Notes: generated by a model from the sequence alone, not told the origin. A stretch of 64,000 bases of DNA from Rhytidiadelphus loreus (GCA_947034895.1 OX344762.1:31662760-31726759); one strand, 5' to 3'; counted from the first letter of the stretch, positions 24,501 through 34,639 are shown. Numbers and translations: made by a program.

Positions 24501-24837
24501 ACTCTGCAACATTAACTGGTGCATCATGTCTAGCCGGTGCCTCATACATCTCTTCGTAACTCATGGACCTTGGAACTTGCCCCTCACCAGTCCGAAACTT
24601 TTCTCGTACAATTCTAGGGATCTCCTTACAACGCTCCGATGTAGTCGAGCCGCCATAGCCAAAGTGAATCAATGCTCTCTTTCGTACAAATGCTTTGCTC
24701 CACCCACAAAACACGCATTTTCGAGCATGGGGGGAATTATCAATTGGGGTACACGGTACTAGCCAAGGGTCCCAATCCTTTGTGGACCTCCGCGTATCAT
24801 TCATGGTCCCCCCCCTCCCAACACCTTGTCCAGCCAT
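21559..24837 (-). CDS. Element B hAT-family transposase (BED-like zinc finger, DUF659, hAT-C), intact
   Basis: A single uninterrupted frame of about 1,092 codons from ATG at 24837 (MAGQG...); the open frame extends further upstream but a TATA box at 25066-25072 favours this start. Domains in order: BED-like finger (CVFCGW...RALIHFGYG, about 24640-24720), DUF659/RNase H-like core with CSDGWSD (about 24058-24087) and CTDNAAVM (about 23875-23902), and the C-terminal dimerisation/catalytic segment ASSCERNWSIYSFVHNKVRN (about 22880-22940). These supply the D, D and E of hAT enzymes. A long acidic, low-complexity tail of ~350 residues after hAT-C is unusual for the family. It presumably excises and inserts element B and possibly relatives. 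This is the only intact transposase in the window. Confidence 0.95.
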   Translation of the reverse strand: MAGQGVGRGGTMNDTRRSTKDWDPWLVPCTPIDNSPHARKCVFCGWSKAFVRKRALIHFGYGGSTTSERCKEIPRIVREKFRTGEGQVPRSMSYEEMYEAPARHDAPVNVAESIVAPALDVEEEGSLNPFESNARPNPTPDSVDSTGTMLERRRNMPSVSRQRNMDESLQTGRRQELDRLWASFFYEANISFNVVRHPAFVNVVKQTATAGFVYQPPPYNAICTKMIDVKKASVEAMVSERTRVSISQYGATICSDGWSDTNSRPLLNMMLVCPAGDVFLGSVDSTGEKKDISYTTKTMARYIEEVGPTNVVQLCTDNAAVMTGAMARLEERYPHIYRQGCAAHILDLLLEDWGKDQRVKELVKKASSIVKFIKKYQHTLALFRRFSPNKVLRLPSKTRFATNFLMIDHLVDCKQAVHNVTLDETYMTFELSLQNRKNGHFIMGKAKLARQDIRSEEFWVQCDNFLHMVEPVLLCLRHFDGKVPAMPKALVMMTALKEHIYSLKNAPFFLDPVVATRYEKQFDARWKLMITDLHYAGALLNPYLSDVEAIHNNGYAKGALNRVIRKLSVPLNVSMVEAMQELTQFEEKTGAFDPLHEAPDIIECQLLPHQWWNRVGGNALPKIAKRILGLTCSASSCERNWSIYSFVHNKVRNRLATTKAETLVYIYVNNKLERQKRGHNPAIFYDQMLADGDDEDKRDGPLSSGEEDDVVPDFMRERENRRDEEDRLCNNPWNAMVRPPHSPVRPIYRNTFDFSDDGYVSPGNSPVRSPPQNVVHNMDAISPAHASLRRESTPDNNDEGVPIPMAPVEEEARSPISTSSPPNMARNLRSSAQVPMRSEHEEEAIEVNEVVHEGIPNPVVLNASTLGTTVTTDDDDDDVPLAYVMNRSRNVSLNPETTTNVATVRRSIPTLPTRPPVRGGALRTIDEEVHGSAPQPTQPSSVSGPGESSLGIQGRNSRGQKRRIRRVDERGPRNPKRPTQIVQRCTIGAGCSTQNVGQSSRGGRHPASNMDGTTDALRLTKRLVQTEGFSGVDTEVRNLNSEVEREVQIEVVTREDDEIESSGDNRSNEESYKDTDPNVDEVPSDSTFTPGD

Positions 24838-25049
24838 GTAGTAGATCAACACTGGGTCTTCAAAGAAAATGACTACAATAATCACACTAATACTATGGAA
24901 GATGTAATGACAAAGCAACCCGCTTAGAGTGGTCTTGTAAACCCTTCTAAACACGGTTGTTGCCCTCCAAAGAAGTTAAACGTCCGCATGAAGCCTCTTT
25001 CGAAGGTCCAAGACAAGAGTTTTATCAACGGAGCCAAGGTGATAAAACA

Positions 25050-25360
25050 AGGGGTACCCCTAGAACTTTATACAAGAAAACTCCTTGGACCCGCGGTCGC
25101 CCCATGAGAGAATGCGGGTCCAAAAACCTAAAATCAGTCAGGTGATGGGCGACTGCGGGTCCAAGATTGGGCGACAGCAGGTCCAGGAGTGGGCGACTGC
25201 GGGTCCAGAAGTAGGCGCCACAGGTCCAGTAATGGACGACTGCGGGTCCAGAAACAGGCGACTGTGGGTCAGGAACGGGCGACTGCGGGTCCAGTAATGG
25301 GCGACTGCGGGTCCAGAAACAGGCGACTGCGGATCCAGGAACGGGCGACTGCCATTTGTT
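25050..25360 (-). promoter_or_regulatory. Promoter module of the element B transposase: array, inverted unit, TATA box
   Basis: Reading toward the gene, about ten units of GGACCCGCAGTCGCCC are followed by one unit in the opposite sense (GGGGCGACCGCGGGTCC, about 25085-25108). Then comes TATAAAG (25072-25066 on the minus strand), 230 bases before the ATG at 24837. The array, inverted-unit, TATA order recurs at other genes of this element. Confidence 0.75.
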
Positions 25361-25830
25361 TGGATAATTCTTGCATCCCCTGGGGTAATTTGGGGCCTAT
25401 AATTGAAACTATGAATTCAGAATTTCCACTAAAAAAATAAGCCTTGAAAATAAAAAATTCTAGTGTTTGCCCTGGAGTGGCAATGAGTAGGTCAATTCAC
25501 CCTAGCCGTGACAATTGCTCTGAACTTCAATAACAAGTTCTTTTCCAATCCGTCAAGTTTTTAATTTTTTTTTTTTTTTTAATTCTCTTTTAATTCCGAA
25601 AGTCCGAACTCCCAAGGTCATTTTCCTACCAAAATTCCTAGAATATTCAAGTATTCACAACATTGCAAACATAAATAACCAAAAATTCATATCTATATTT
25701 ATGTACTCTTGTCAAGGAACTACATAGAATTCAATGTGCTTGCATTAAAATGTTCAAAATGGATAATATCCTTTTATATATACATAAGATGGAATATACA
25801 TAGTCCTCAAAAATGTGCTAAAAATGAAAA
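25361..25830. other. Spacer between transposase promoter and GWa 3' end
   Basis: AT-rich with a long T run near 25560-25580. Part of it (25365-25505, TGGGGTAATTTGGGGCC and GGTCAATTCACCCT words) resembles 3950-4100 outside the element, a small shared repeat. No gene seen. Confidence 0.5.
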
Positions 25831-27438
25831 TCATTCAACATCCATTTTGGCCTTTTCTTTGCGGTCATGAGCCTCACGTTCCATCTCATACAAGACTTTC
25901 CTACCTTCCAACTGCAAATTCCTAAGGTATCGGTCATCCTTCCCCAACTTCTTTTCCAACCAAAATTGCTTGTATGATTTTTGGAACTTCAAAAGCGCCT
26001 TCAGTGCATCCCGATGTTCTTCCAATTTTGGATCCAATGACAAAGAAACCCCAAGCTTCTTTTTCAAGTCAACTACTTCCGTAAGAGACAATGCTTGTTT
26101 AGTAGCCACGTCTTTCCAACCACACATTTCTGCAACACGGTCAAGGGGGGCTTTGTTCTTTAATACTTTCAAGGAATTTAATCTTGATCGTGCTTCTTCC
26201 ACCCCTCGCTTCTCCAAGTCTATCTGATCTTCCTCCAGCTTGCATGCTTCCATAATTTTGGCAAGCCGTGATTTCGCAAACTCATTGCTAGAAGAACTAA
26301 ATCCTCCAGTATGCCGAGAAGAGAATCTAAGGTAAAATGCTTCCAAGTCTAAAATCTTTGTTATTTGCGTTGACAAAAGAACTTGCCGACTTTCAAGTTC
26401 AGCACGTAAGCTATTTACAATATCTCCACTCAAAGTTTGCGTTTCTTGATTGCGAAGCTTCTCACATTCTAGATGCTTTTCATCCAACTCATTTAGAAGC
26501 TTCTTGAGTTGAGCTTTGTAAACAACTTTGGTGTCCAACATTACTGTGTCAGGGATAGTTCCATCTTCAACAAATTCCTCACTTCGGTACATGTCATCAA
26601 CACAATCCAATTGGAACAAAGAAGGCTTCACATCTTCTTCTGTTTCCATCTCTGTCCAAAAAACATCATCTTCTGCTTCTTGCATGCATGCAAGCACATA
26701 CTGCAAAACTTCGTCTTCTTTAGTGCGAGGGACTGTAATCGGATTCACCATAGCAAGAGGCAAAATATCAAGATTTTGTGGTTGCCTAGCTGGTTCACCC
26801 TCTTCTTCCATTCTCGGGGGAGGTACATTTTGTGAAGTAGAAGCCACCATCGCCATGTTTTGGGGCTGCATTGGAGGGTCTTCACCAAGGTTGTCTTCCT
26901 CTCCTGAAGATGAATCAGATGACGTCCAATGAAACTGCTCATCGGGCACTCCCTCCTTCAAGTTTTTCTTCTGGCCTAGCCCTTCACGTGGATTGGCAGA
27001 TAGAGCCGCCCTTGGGATGTCTTTTGTCGGTGGAAGGCGAGCATGCTTCACTCCCTTGATTGAACTCCAATCCACGCTTCGAAACAAAATGAGTTCCGCA
27101 TACACCATTGCACATATGTAATACGGGACTTCGCTCCTGGGCACTGAATATGTGCCATACAAGTATCGATAAATTTCGATACAACGTTGCACAAATGCAT
27201 CATTACGGCATGGATGCAAATTGGCCGTATTGTTGCGCCGATTCGTGTAGTGCCGATGATAGGGGAATAATTTGTCGATGTGGCACCACCCCACGAAGGA
27301 CTTACAAGTCTTGGCGGTCCAGTGGCCCGTAATTCGATCCCAACCTCGGTAGGCCACACACGCTGGGTCCAAAAGGATGCGTCGTTGCCTAGGGTGCATG
27401 GCTCCTTTTGCCTTGGTCTTCTTCTTGTGGTCCGCCAT
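25831..27438 (-). CDS. GWa: GW/WCHI-domain protein with coiled-coil C-terminus, function unknown
   Basis: An intact frame of about 535 codons from ATG at 27438 (MADHKK). A basic N-terminus leads into an unrecognised ~110-residue domain shared with three other genes here: a YRGW start, FVGWCHIDKLFPYHRHY, NNTANL, FVQRCIEIYRYLY and VDWSSIKG (about residues 25-130). It is followed by an acidic stretch with FHWTSSDSSSGEED, then Glu/Lys/Leu-rich helices predicted as coiled coil to the end. No RING finger is present, unlike the GW-RING genes. It lies head-to-tail behind the transposase with its own array promoter. The domain could be DNA-binding (basic, conserved W/C/H), but the C/H spacing is not a known zinc finger. 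I do not recognise a function. Confidence 0.8.
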   Translation of the reverse strand: MADHKKKTKAKGAMHPRQRRILLDPACVAYRGWDRITGHWTAKTCKSFVGWCHIDKLFPYHRHYTNRRNNTANLHPCRNDAFVQRCIEIYRYLYGTYSVPRSEVPYYICAMVYAELILFRSVDWSSIKGVKHARLPPTKDIPRAALSANPREGLGQKKNLKEGVPDEQFHWTSSDSSSGEEDNLGEDPPMQPQNMAMVASTSQNVPPPRMEEEGEPARQPQNLDILPLAMVNPITVPRTKEDEVLQYVLACMQEAEDDVFWTEMETEEDVKPSLFQLDCVDDMYRSEEFVEDGTIPDTVMLDTKVVYKAQLKKLLNELDEKHLECEKLRNQETQTLSGDIVNSLRAELESRQVLLSTQITKILDLEAFYLRFSSRHTGGFSSSSNEFAKSRLAKIMEACKLEEDQIDLEKRGVEEARSRLNSLKVLKNKAPLDRVAEMCGWKDVATKQALSLTEVVDLKKKLGVSLSLDPKLEEHRDALKALLKFQKSYKQFWLEKKLGKDDRYLRNLQLEGRKVLYEMEREAHDRKEKAKMDVE

Positions 27439-27589
27439 TGGAGATGCTCTTGAGATTTGGGGCAAGGAATCTAAACTTAACCCTAAACCGCAAAGTATTA
27501 TCTAGCTAAAGTTAACCCTAAACCACAAAGTATTATCTAGCGATTAGTGAGTGATGGAGTAAAATCAAGAACATGAGCCACATGTAAGT

Positions 27590-27938
27590 GAAACTCAAAA
27601 CCCAAGCTCCCGGGCACGCAATCAGCCACTGTAAAGTAGGTGAAAGGCAGTACGCAGCAAGAAGGGAAAGTGGCGAAGTCGGGTGGAGAGACAGCTAATT
27701 AACCCGCAATCGCCTTGGGGCGAGTGCAGGAAGGGGCGCGTGCAGGTCTGAGAGCGACCGCGGGTAGGGCGACTGCGGGTCTAAGGGGCTGACTGCGAAG
27801 GCGACTGCGGGTAGGGCGACTGCGGGTCTGGGGCTACTGGGGATGGGCGACCGCGTGTGGGGCACCACAGAGTAATTTCTGGACCCCTACAGTGGGGCGA
27901 CCGCGGGTGGGCGACTGCGGGTACAGGGCGGGATTTTG
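27590..27938 (-). promoter_or_regulatory. Promoter module of GWa: array, inverted unit, AT box, conserved leader
   Basis: On the minus strand, GACCCGCAGTCGCCC-type units (27715-27938) end in GCACGCGCCCC and an inverted unit GGCGATTGCGGGT. An AT box TTAATTAG (about 27694-27701) follows, then the leader TACTGCCTTTCACCTACTTT and GTGGCTGATTGCGTGCCCGG (27600-27655). The leader closely matches those of the kinase and GWb genes. Confidence 0.8.
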
Positions 27939-27939
27939 A

Positions 27940-29185
27940 ATTTCTGAACCTCTAAGACTTTCACTTTGAAGTTCTCTTACACAAAATTGTGGACATAAAT
28001 TTTAGTTACCAATGCACTTCATAAAAATGTATTGCACCTTTTCATCTTTTATTTAAAAATTTGGGTTATGCATCTTTAGCCATTTTATTAATTATTGTTG
28101 CAACTTATTAGATTTGACATGCAAAAAGAGGATTCCCACCCTAACATCACTTCTGCAATTTCAATAAGAAAATAATCAAACATAAGAAATTTACCATCCA
28201 TGATTCACATGGTTGCATTTTATTTTCCAATGCAATCTCTATTATGTTTAGTTTGAATTTGTATGGTGAATCCATTGTAAAACAAGATCCAACTATGAAG
28301 AATGTGGGATTCTTGATCAATGTAGACCACTTTCGGAGAGCTCCAAAAGAAGGGGTTTGGGAATTGAGGGATAAATACCTTTTATTCATTTATGGTCAAG
28401 TGTGATTGACACATTATAAATTGCGTGAGAGAACAAAACTCAATATAATCAATTATACAATGCATAGGATAGGTGTAGTAAGATGGTTGTTCAAATATCT
28501 CATAAGGATTGGGTGTGACAGCATGAGCTCCCATATAACTTTCATCATGTGCTTCATCAAGCACCGTGAAGGTGTAGTTGGGAACTAATTGTCACAATTA
28601 ATTGTCATAGCTATTTCCCAACTGATTTCATGGTTTTGTTCAAATTTTATTTATCTGTACATTCATAGGTATCCAAACAATAAAACTTGTTTCATATTAA
28701 TTAAAAGTGTAGCCATCATATTTACAAACAAAGGGATTAAATCAAGGGCATACATTTGTACATTTTCAATATTTGGGGATTTCAAACTTGTGAACCAAGA
28801 ATAACAAGCCACAACATTTATGGGTATATATTTTATTGGGGGGGTCACATTTATGGGTATATATTTTTTGGGAGGGGTCACATATGTAAACCATTAAAGT
28901 ATTGGGCACTAATCAATTAAACATTCATATATCATGGACTGTTTAGCAAAATATGATCATCCATCTGAGATAAACAATCCATGCATTGTTTAGCAAAATC
29001 ATAGTATAGAAATGTAAAATGAAGTTCTTTGTCAAGCACATTGCTATTTCACATGTCTAGCATGACTTTAGTACTATTATCTTCATAAATAACTTATTTA
29101 TTTTTATGATCCCAACTCAAAAATCAAAATAGGGTCTTATGCCATGGTACAAGGCTGCCGTTTGATGCACCACAACAATGTCTCT
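27940..29185. other. AT-rich spacer; small tandem duplication
   Basis: No gene is supported. A ~40-bp unit ATTTATGGGTATATATTTT with a G-run and GTCAC occurs twice in tandem at about 28815-28880. Confidence 0.5.
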
Positions 29186-29187
29186 AG

Positions 29188-30503
29188 TCACGAACGATTT
29201 GCCCGTGGCACAAGGTTGTCCAAGTTTGCGCGAGCTTGGTTTAACCTATTATTGGTCTGCTCAAAGATATCCGTGGTGTTGATTTGAACGCTCAGAGATT
29301 GTGTAAATGCGCGTTCTGTCCCGTGCTCATCATCCTAAGGTGAAATTGTCATTAGTACATATGATATTCACAGAATGGGGTATAAACAATACTGACCTAG
29401 CAAGTATATTAACTCGTGTTGTGGTATTGCACTAACCTTAATGAGTTGTAACAACAAGCATCCATTCTCAGACTCGGAAAGTTTCTCGACATCCTCAAAT
29501 TCTTCTAATAAAGCCCTGCATCTCCCGGCCCCCCATATCAATGAATATTAAAACATAACAACTACATATGGGTATTTTTAGCATATAATCTTATAATACA
29601 AGTTCTATACTAGAACAACCGAACCTGAGGTTTGTGCAATCTTTTCCTTGCCGAACCCACACATATTCTTCCATCATGGCCCACCCCTCCCTAATGGCCT
29701 CATCAAATTTGGCTCCCCAAACAATATCGCGTGTGTTTTGTATCAAATACATCACTCGTCCTGCAGCAAATAAGCACTAATAGTGAGATGAAATGTCCAC
29801 CACCAACTATCCAACTAGAAATGTTCATTAATACATGTTCATTTCATTATTCAAGGATTCAAATCACCTATACAAAATGAAGGGCAATATTTTACTCACC
29901 CATTTTGCTGGCTTGGAAATGGCCTTTGGACTCATTGCATTGGCCATAATGAGCAAAGCAATACAATTTGTAGCCTTTCCAAAAGTCCTTAATCCTATTT
30001 CAAAGATCACAAATCAATTCCAATAGAATAGTCATTGTCATGGTGATTCTCCCACCTATTAAAAAGACATTGTCTACAATACAAGTGGATGACAATAAGG
30101 AAGTCAAACGCAAACTAAACAAATTTTTACCGGAAATATTCATGGTCGAGAATAATTATGACTTCTTCTGAGCACTTGCTAAATTGAACACCTGCCATTA
30201 AGCCTGTAAGGAGACAAATAACTAATCATTAGCAATGCAAGAAGATTAAATTTGAATAGGCTACATAACAATTGAGGCCCCCCTACGTTACTATAACACC
30301 CAAAAATGAAAGAGAATCAATGAAGAACCAAATGAATCATTTTCATTTGAATTGCTAATTGTTTTAAATGTGAATTTAATGTACCCTTTTTCGGTGACTT
30401 CACACCCATTTGTGTGTGCATCCTTATTATTCAACAACTTTGCCACAATGAATGCAATTGCCGTTTCAAGGCCCTCTACATCAAATGGCTTTGATATTCT
30501 CAC
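29188..30503 (-). CDS. Intron-containing cargo gene of element B, unknown product (at least five exons)
   Basis: On the minus strand five exons have good splice signals: 30203-30131 (CTCCTTACAG acceptor, GTAAAA donor), 29994-29900 (GAAATAG, GTGAGT), 29760-29625 (TTGCTGCAG, GTTCGG), 29515-29437 (GATGCAG, GTTAGT) and 29334-29188 (ACCTTAG acceptor, ending in TGA). All four junctions between them keep the reading frame, giving about 175 residues including FKD-like FWKGYKLYCFAHYGQ, RVMYLIQNTRDIVWGAKFDE, EEFEDVEKLSESENG and a Gln/Asn-rich tail. A further upstream exon (30503 to about 30380, KPFDVEGLETAIAFIVAKLL) is likely, but its donor phase does not join cleanly, so the 5' end is unresolved or damaged. 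I see no known domain. It shares the promoter core of its neighbours. Confidence 0.6.
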
Positions 30504-30604
30504 TATCCTAAACTAATGGAAAAGATTTTGGGTTCATTAAAGTATACAAGAAGTGTCTGCTATATTGTTGGCTGTTTGTGGGAAACCAAAAAAACCACGA
30601 GACC

Positions 30605-31375
30605 TCCACAACATTGGGCCCACATTCAGCCACTACAAGGTAGGTGAACTACAAGGCGCAGTTATGAAAATTATGGACCACATGCTGGAACAGCCCATGA
30701 AATACCCGCGGTCGCCAGGGGCGCATGTGCTAACCCTAATACGGATACTAGGGCGACAGCGCATGGGGCGACTGCGCATGGGGCGACCGCGAGTCCGGTC
30801 CAAGGATCCCTCGCGTCTTTCAAGGGCGACCTTGGGTGAGGGCGACCTCGGATCAGGGCGACCTCGGGTCCTCGAGGGGGAAACACATTTCAAAATCCCC
30901 CCTCCATCAGGGCGACTGCGCATAGGGGGCGACTGCAGGTCAAGGAGAAAATGCAAACTCCTTGACCCGCAGTTGCCCCCTACGCGCAGTCGCCCATATG
31001 GAAGGGGAGGGAGACACCAAATACTTTTCCGCCCTCTATCAGGGCGACTGCGCGTAGGGGGCGACTGCGGGTCAAGGTGGGAGACACCAAAAATTTCGAA
31101 AATGCAATCTCCCCCCTTCCATCAGGGCGACTGCGCGTGGGGGGCGACTGCGGGTCAAGGTGGGAGCAACCTAACTATTTCAAAATGCAATCTCCCCCCT
31201 TCAATCAGGGCGACTGCGCGTAGGGGGCGACTGCGGGTCAAGGTGGGAGACACCAGAAATTTCGAAAATGCAATCTCCCCCCTTCCATTAGGGCGACTAC
31301 GCGTAGGGGGCGACTGAGGGTCCCCAGATCACTTCCAAAATCAGACCTGGGGTTCTAGGGCGACTGCGGGTATGG
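30605..31375 (-). promoter_or_regulatory. Promoter module of the intron gene, with 83-bp tandem repeats
   Basis: On the minus strand the core GCACATGCGCCCCTGGCGAC, then CGCGGGTATTTCATGG (about 30699-30735), precedes the leader GTTCACCTACCTTGTAGTGG and CTGAATGTGGGCCC (30612-30650), matching other genes of element B. Upstream the paired units GGGCGACTGCGCGTAGGGGG / CGACTGCGGGTCAAGG are embedded in an exact 83-bp period (31038, 31121, 31204, 31287), each with a TTTCGAAAATGCAATCTCC spacer. Confidence 0.7.
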
Positions 31376-32009
31376 GCATGTTTCACAAGATTAATTTTTT
31401 TTTTGGGACCCCTCTCCCTTATTGTTTCTAATTCCCTTTAATCATATGTTACTTCCTCCATTTTGTTTACAAATTCAACAAGACAAACAAATACTAGGTT
31501 TTGCATTAGCTCTCCAACACTCCGTTGGCAAGAAGTTCCAAATGAAAGTTTTATGTACATTCTAATAGTGGGGAGGTGTAATTAGATTTATTTGGGCATG
31601 ATTCACGAGATGGTGTGTTTTTTGGGTCCTCTCCCTTATTGTTTCTAATTCCCTTTAATCATATGTTACTTCCTCCATTTTGTTTACAAATTCAACAAGA
31701 CAAAAAAGACATGATTCTGTTTTAGGTCTAAAACACTACATCTCGTGTAGGATGTGTAAGTATTTTATGTAGGTTTAAGGATTTGATTCTAGATAAAAGT
31801 TGTATTATTGTTTTCCAAGGTCTAGGGTCTAGGGTTTAGGGTTTCGGAAACCCTTCACATTGTGAGAATAATTCTTCCATTGCCTTGCTATGTCTTTGAT
31901 ATGAACTGACGCCTAACATTTATTACCAATTTTGGATGTGAGATAAGGAAAAATCAATTAGAATATGCTGCAGATGCTAATTAGTGTTGGGTCAGATTGG
32001 TTGTTGGTG
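31376..32009. repeat. Spacer with a ~115-bp direct duplication
   Basis: About 31375-31495 and 31600-31710 are near copies (CCCTCTCCCTTATTGTTTCT, then CCATTTTGTTTACAAATTCA). No gene seen. Confidence 0.75.
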
Positions 32010-32560
32010 TAGGGCGACCTCGGGTCAGGGGCGACCGCGGGTCATCGACGAAGCAAAAAACACATTTGAATCAGGGCGACTACGCGTAGGGGGCGACTGC
32101 GGGTCAAGGAGGGAGACTAATTTTCTGGAAAATGCAAACTCAATCTCCAGTGGGGCGACTGCACGTAGGGGGCGACTGCGGGTCGAAGAGACTTCTTTGT
32201 GGGCGACCGCGTGTGCAAGTTTCGGGATGGTTTAGTTGGTACCCGCGGTTGCCCACGATCCGCAGTCGCCCTTGATGCGCAGTCGCCCATTTCAGCGCTC
32301 CAAAAACGCGCAGTCGCCCATTCCCGTTGTCTTCAGACCCGCAGTCGCCCCTCCTCAGACCCGCAGTCGCCCCACTTCAGACCCGCAGTCGCCCCCTCCC
32401 GACCCGCAGTCACCCAAACGCACGCGCCCTAAGGCGACTTCGGGTACTTAAGCGTTAGCCCCACTTTTGATTCTCACCTTACTTTAGCCTTGCGTACTGT
32501 CTTTCATCTACCTTCAGGTGGCTGGATGCGTGCCCGTGGGCTGGGGTTTCAATTGGGGGG
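32010..32560 (+). promoter_or_regulatory. Promoter module of the element B kinase: arrays, inverted unit, conserved leader
   Basis: Two 83-bp-type units lie at about 32065-32200. The orientation then switches and GACCCGCAGTCGCCC units run toward the gene (32240-32420), ending GCACGCGCCCT and the inverted unit AGGCGACTTCGGGT with TACTTAAG. The leader GTACTGTCTTTCATCTACCT, GGCTGGATGCGTGCCCG follows at 32492-32540. The start codon is at 32625. Confidence 0.8.
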
Positions 32561-32624
32561 GGAATTTTTACCCTTTCAATCTACGAATTTTGAACTACGG
32601 TTTTGAATTGTTTTTAAGTACAAC

Positions 32625-34217
32625 ATGGCTTTTCCACATGAAGGCAACACTACAAGGAGAAAGTCTTTATGGGATCTGGACCTCGATGATCCAATTTTTT
32701 TCGAGGTTCCGATAGCTGTAAATGAAAACGAAGAAGGAGGGAGTCAAGAGCGACGGAAGGGCAAGAAGCAGAAGTCAGCACATGACAAGGACTCCAACTA
32801 TCCTCCCCCGAGTTATACCCGATATGCATACGAAGCATGTCTCCAGTGGTACGTAGGGAAAAGTGTACAATTCTTGGAGGCAAGCTATTTGAGGTGTCCT
32901 ACAACTGATAGTGTGGCCTTGCCAAACGATTTACAAGCACGGATTTTAACCAAGCTAAAGGGATCCGATGATTTCGCAGACATTGATTTGACATATTCTT
33001 CGAGACTATTTGAATGGCTTGATAACACATTGAAAGCGGTGATGTTCAATACCAAGAAATTGATGGAGGAACATCGACCGTTTCTTCCGATAGTAGAGGA
33101 ATCAGAAGACATCAAGGCATTCCGCCAAAAAATGGAGTGGTGGTCCAACGCAGTGAAGAAATTGGCAAGAGGCTCGGCAAGGGGTTTTAAGTGGAAAAAT
33201 GCAACGATGCAAGTAGCATTTGCACGAGATGGTGGATTGTGTATCACGTGGATCCCCGATACGGCGAAAGTGGTGCCCCTTAGTGCTTTTGAACGTGAAG
33301 GGGGGTATGCAAAAGTGCGTAAGGTACTCATTGAAGGAATGGATACAATTCCAAGCTACATCGCTTTTGCTGGGAAAGTATCCAAGGCAATAAACCCGCG
33401 CGAGGGGAGAGCGCAACGATCCATGGAGGCCCTTGCATGCCCCTTGAACCACCCTGGCATCATTAAGTTTTTTGCCATTCATTCTCGCACGAATGAAGCG
33501 TACACTTTGTGGTGGAATGGGGGCCATTTGAATGAGTTGAGGCATTTAGATCGTTCTGTATCACCAACCATTGACTGACATGAAATGCAAAAAGCCACAA
33601 GACTTCCTGAAGAGAAACAAAAAGAACTTGGTCTCTTCCGAAGGCACAAGGCAAAGTTGGCATGGGCTTTAGTATATGTGACAAATCTCATGCACAAGTG
33701 CCGCGTGCTACACAATGACTTGTCTCCCATGAACATCATGTTGCATTTTCCGGATTATTCAAACGACATAATCAACATTGGAATTTGTGATTTTGGAATA
33801 TCAAGTCGTTTTGACGAAAACGCGCCTTCACATTTTGGAAAGCCATCTGAGGCCGAGAGGGATCAATACCGAGAAGGTCGTTGGTGGGTTGCCCCGGAGT
33901 TTTTTTATGCATATGGACCTCCAAATTCCGATACAAGCATACCGATCATGCAACAACGGTATAAATATACGCAACGGTCAGACTCGTATTCTATTGGGAA
34001 GTTGACCGAATGGATGAGAATTGGTGATATGGACGATTGGGACAAGGATTTGTTCAAGAACCGCGAGGGATCAATGTACTTTGGAATGAAGTTGCGTGAA
34101 CTCGTGAACATTGACCCAAAGAAGAGACCAACGTGTATAGAGATCACAAATTCCCTTATGTCTCCACCATGGTCCATGATGCCCCCCGAATTGGTGTTCC
34201 GAGACTCACCTTTGTAA
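32625..34217 (+). pseudogene. Element B kinase-like gene with N-terminal domain; one in-frame TGA
   Basis: ATG at 32625. A short acidic N-terminus (LDLDDPIFFEVP, echoing EDLDAIFEVV in the element A copy) is followed by a ~150-residue domain shared only with that copy (YTRYAYEACLQWYVGKSVQF). The kinase-like domain has EGGYAKVRKV, FAGKVSKA (VAIK-like), HNDLSPMNI (about 33706-33735, catalytic Asp and Asn kept), CDFGIS (about 33786) and WWVAPEFFYAYG (about 33883), then a C-lobe. A TGA at 33576-33578 interrupts the frame between TLWWNGG and the catalytic loop; the same frame continues. It is annotated as broken, though readthrough or a recent single mutation are possible. All core kinase residues apart from HRD>HND are present, so the parental protein was probably catalytic. 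Confidence 0.85.
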
Positions 34218-34639
34218 TAGGATAGTCTAGAGCAAGAGTTTAGTGGTGCAAGCAATGAGCTTGGTGGCCAATTATGTGTTGCTTACTTTGTAATATTATC
34301 CTATAATATATGAAGGAATTTTATGCTACACGCCTTGTCTTTAGAAAAACAATTACTCAATGGGCTATTTGTCAAATTGTATATATTGAATATGGCCTTT
34401 TACACATTGTTATGCAAAGTATAACAACTTTTGAATTCAAATGTTCTTGGTCCTTTTTGATTCCGTAGTATATAATGGACGCAAGGAAAATAAGAAAATG
34501 AAAATAAATTAGTTGGTAATTGATGTTGAAGACTTGTATTATTTCTTGAATAAAATGTGCTAGTATGCACTTGAAAGGAGTTTTACTTTCATGGTCATTG
34601 AATTCAAATAGTTGTTTTTTCAATCCCTAAAAAAATGTA
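34218..34639. other. 3' flank of the kinase gene
   Basis: AT-rich, no coding signal. Confidence 0.5.

Noticed and set aside
25085..25360. Array considered as a CRISPR-like array
   Set aside because: Units are ~14 bp with irregular short spacers, spacers are not unique, and the context is a plant transposon.
30553..31317. 254-codon open frame full of GDCGS/GRLRVGGD repeats, and similar frames at 25085-25440, 35846-36334, 42479-42830 and 43508-43836
   Set aside because: They are translations of the tandem promoter arrays. The repeated peptides follow the repeat unit in any frame and both strands, and they sit upstream of better genes.
31810..31850. TCTAGGGTTTAGGGTTT telomere-like sequence
   Set aside because: Only about two perfect TTTAGGG units; chance or a very short interstitial remnant.
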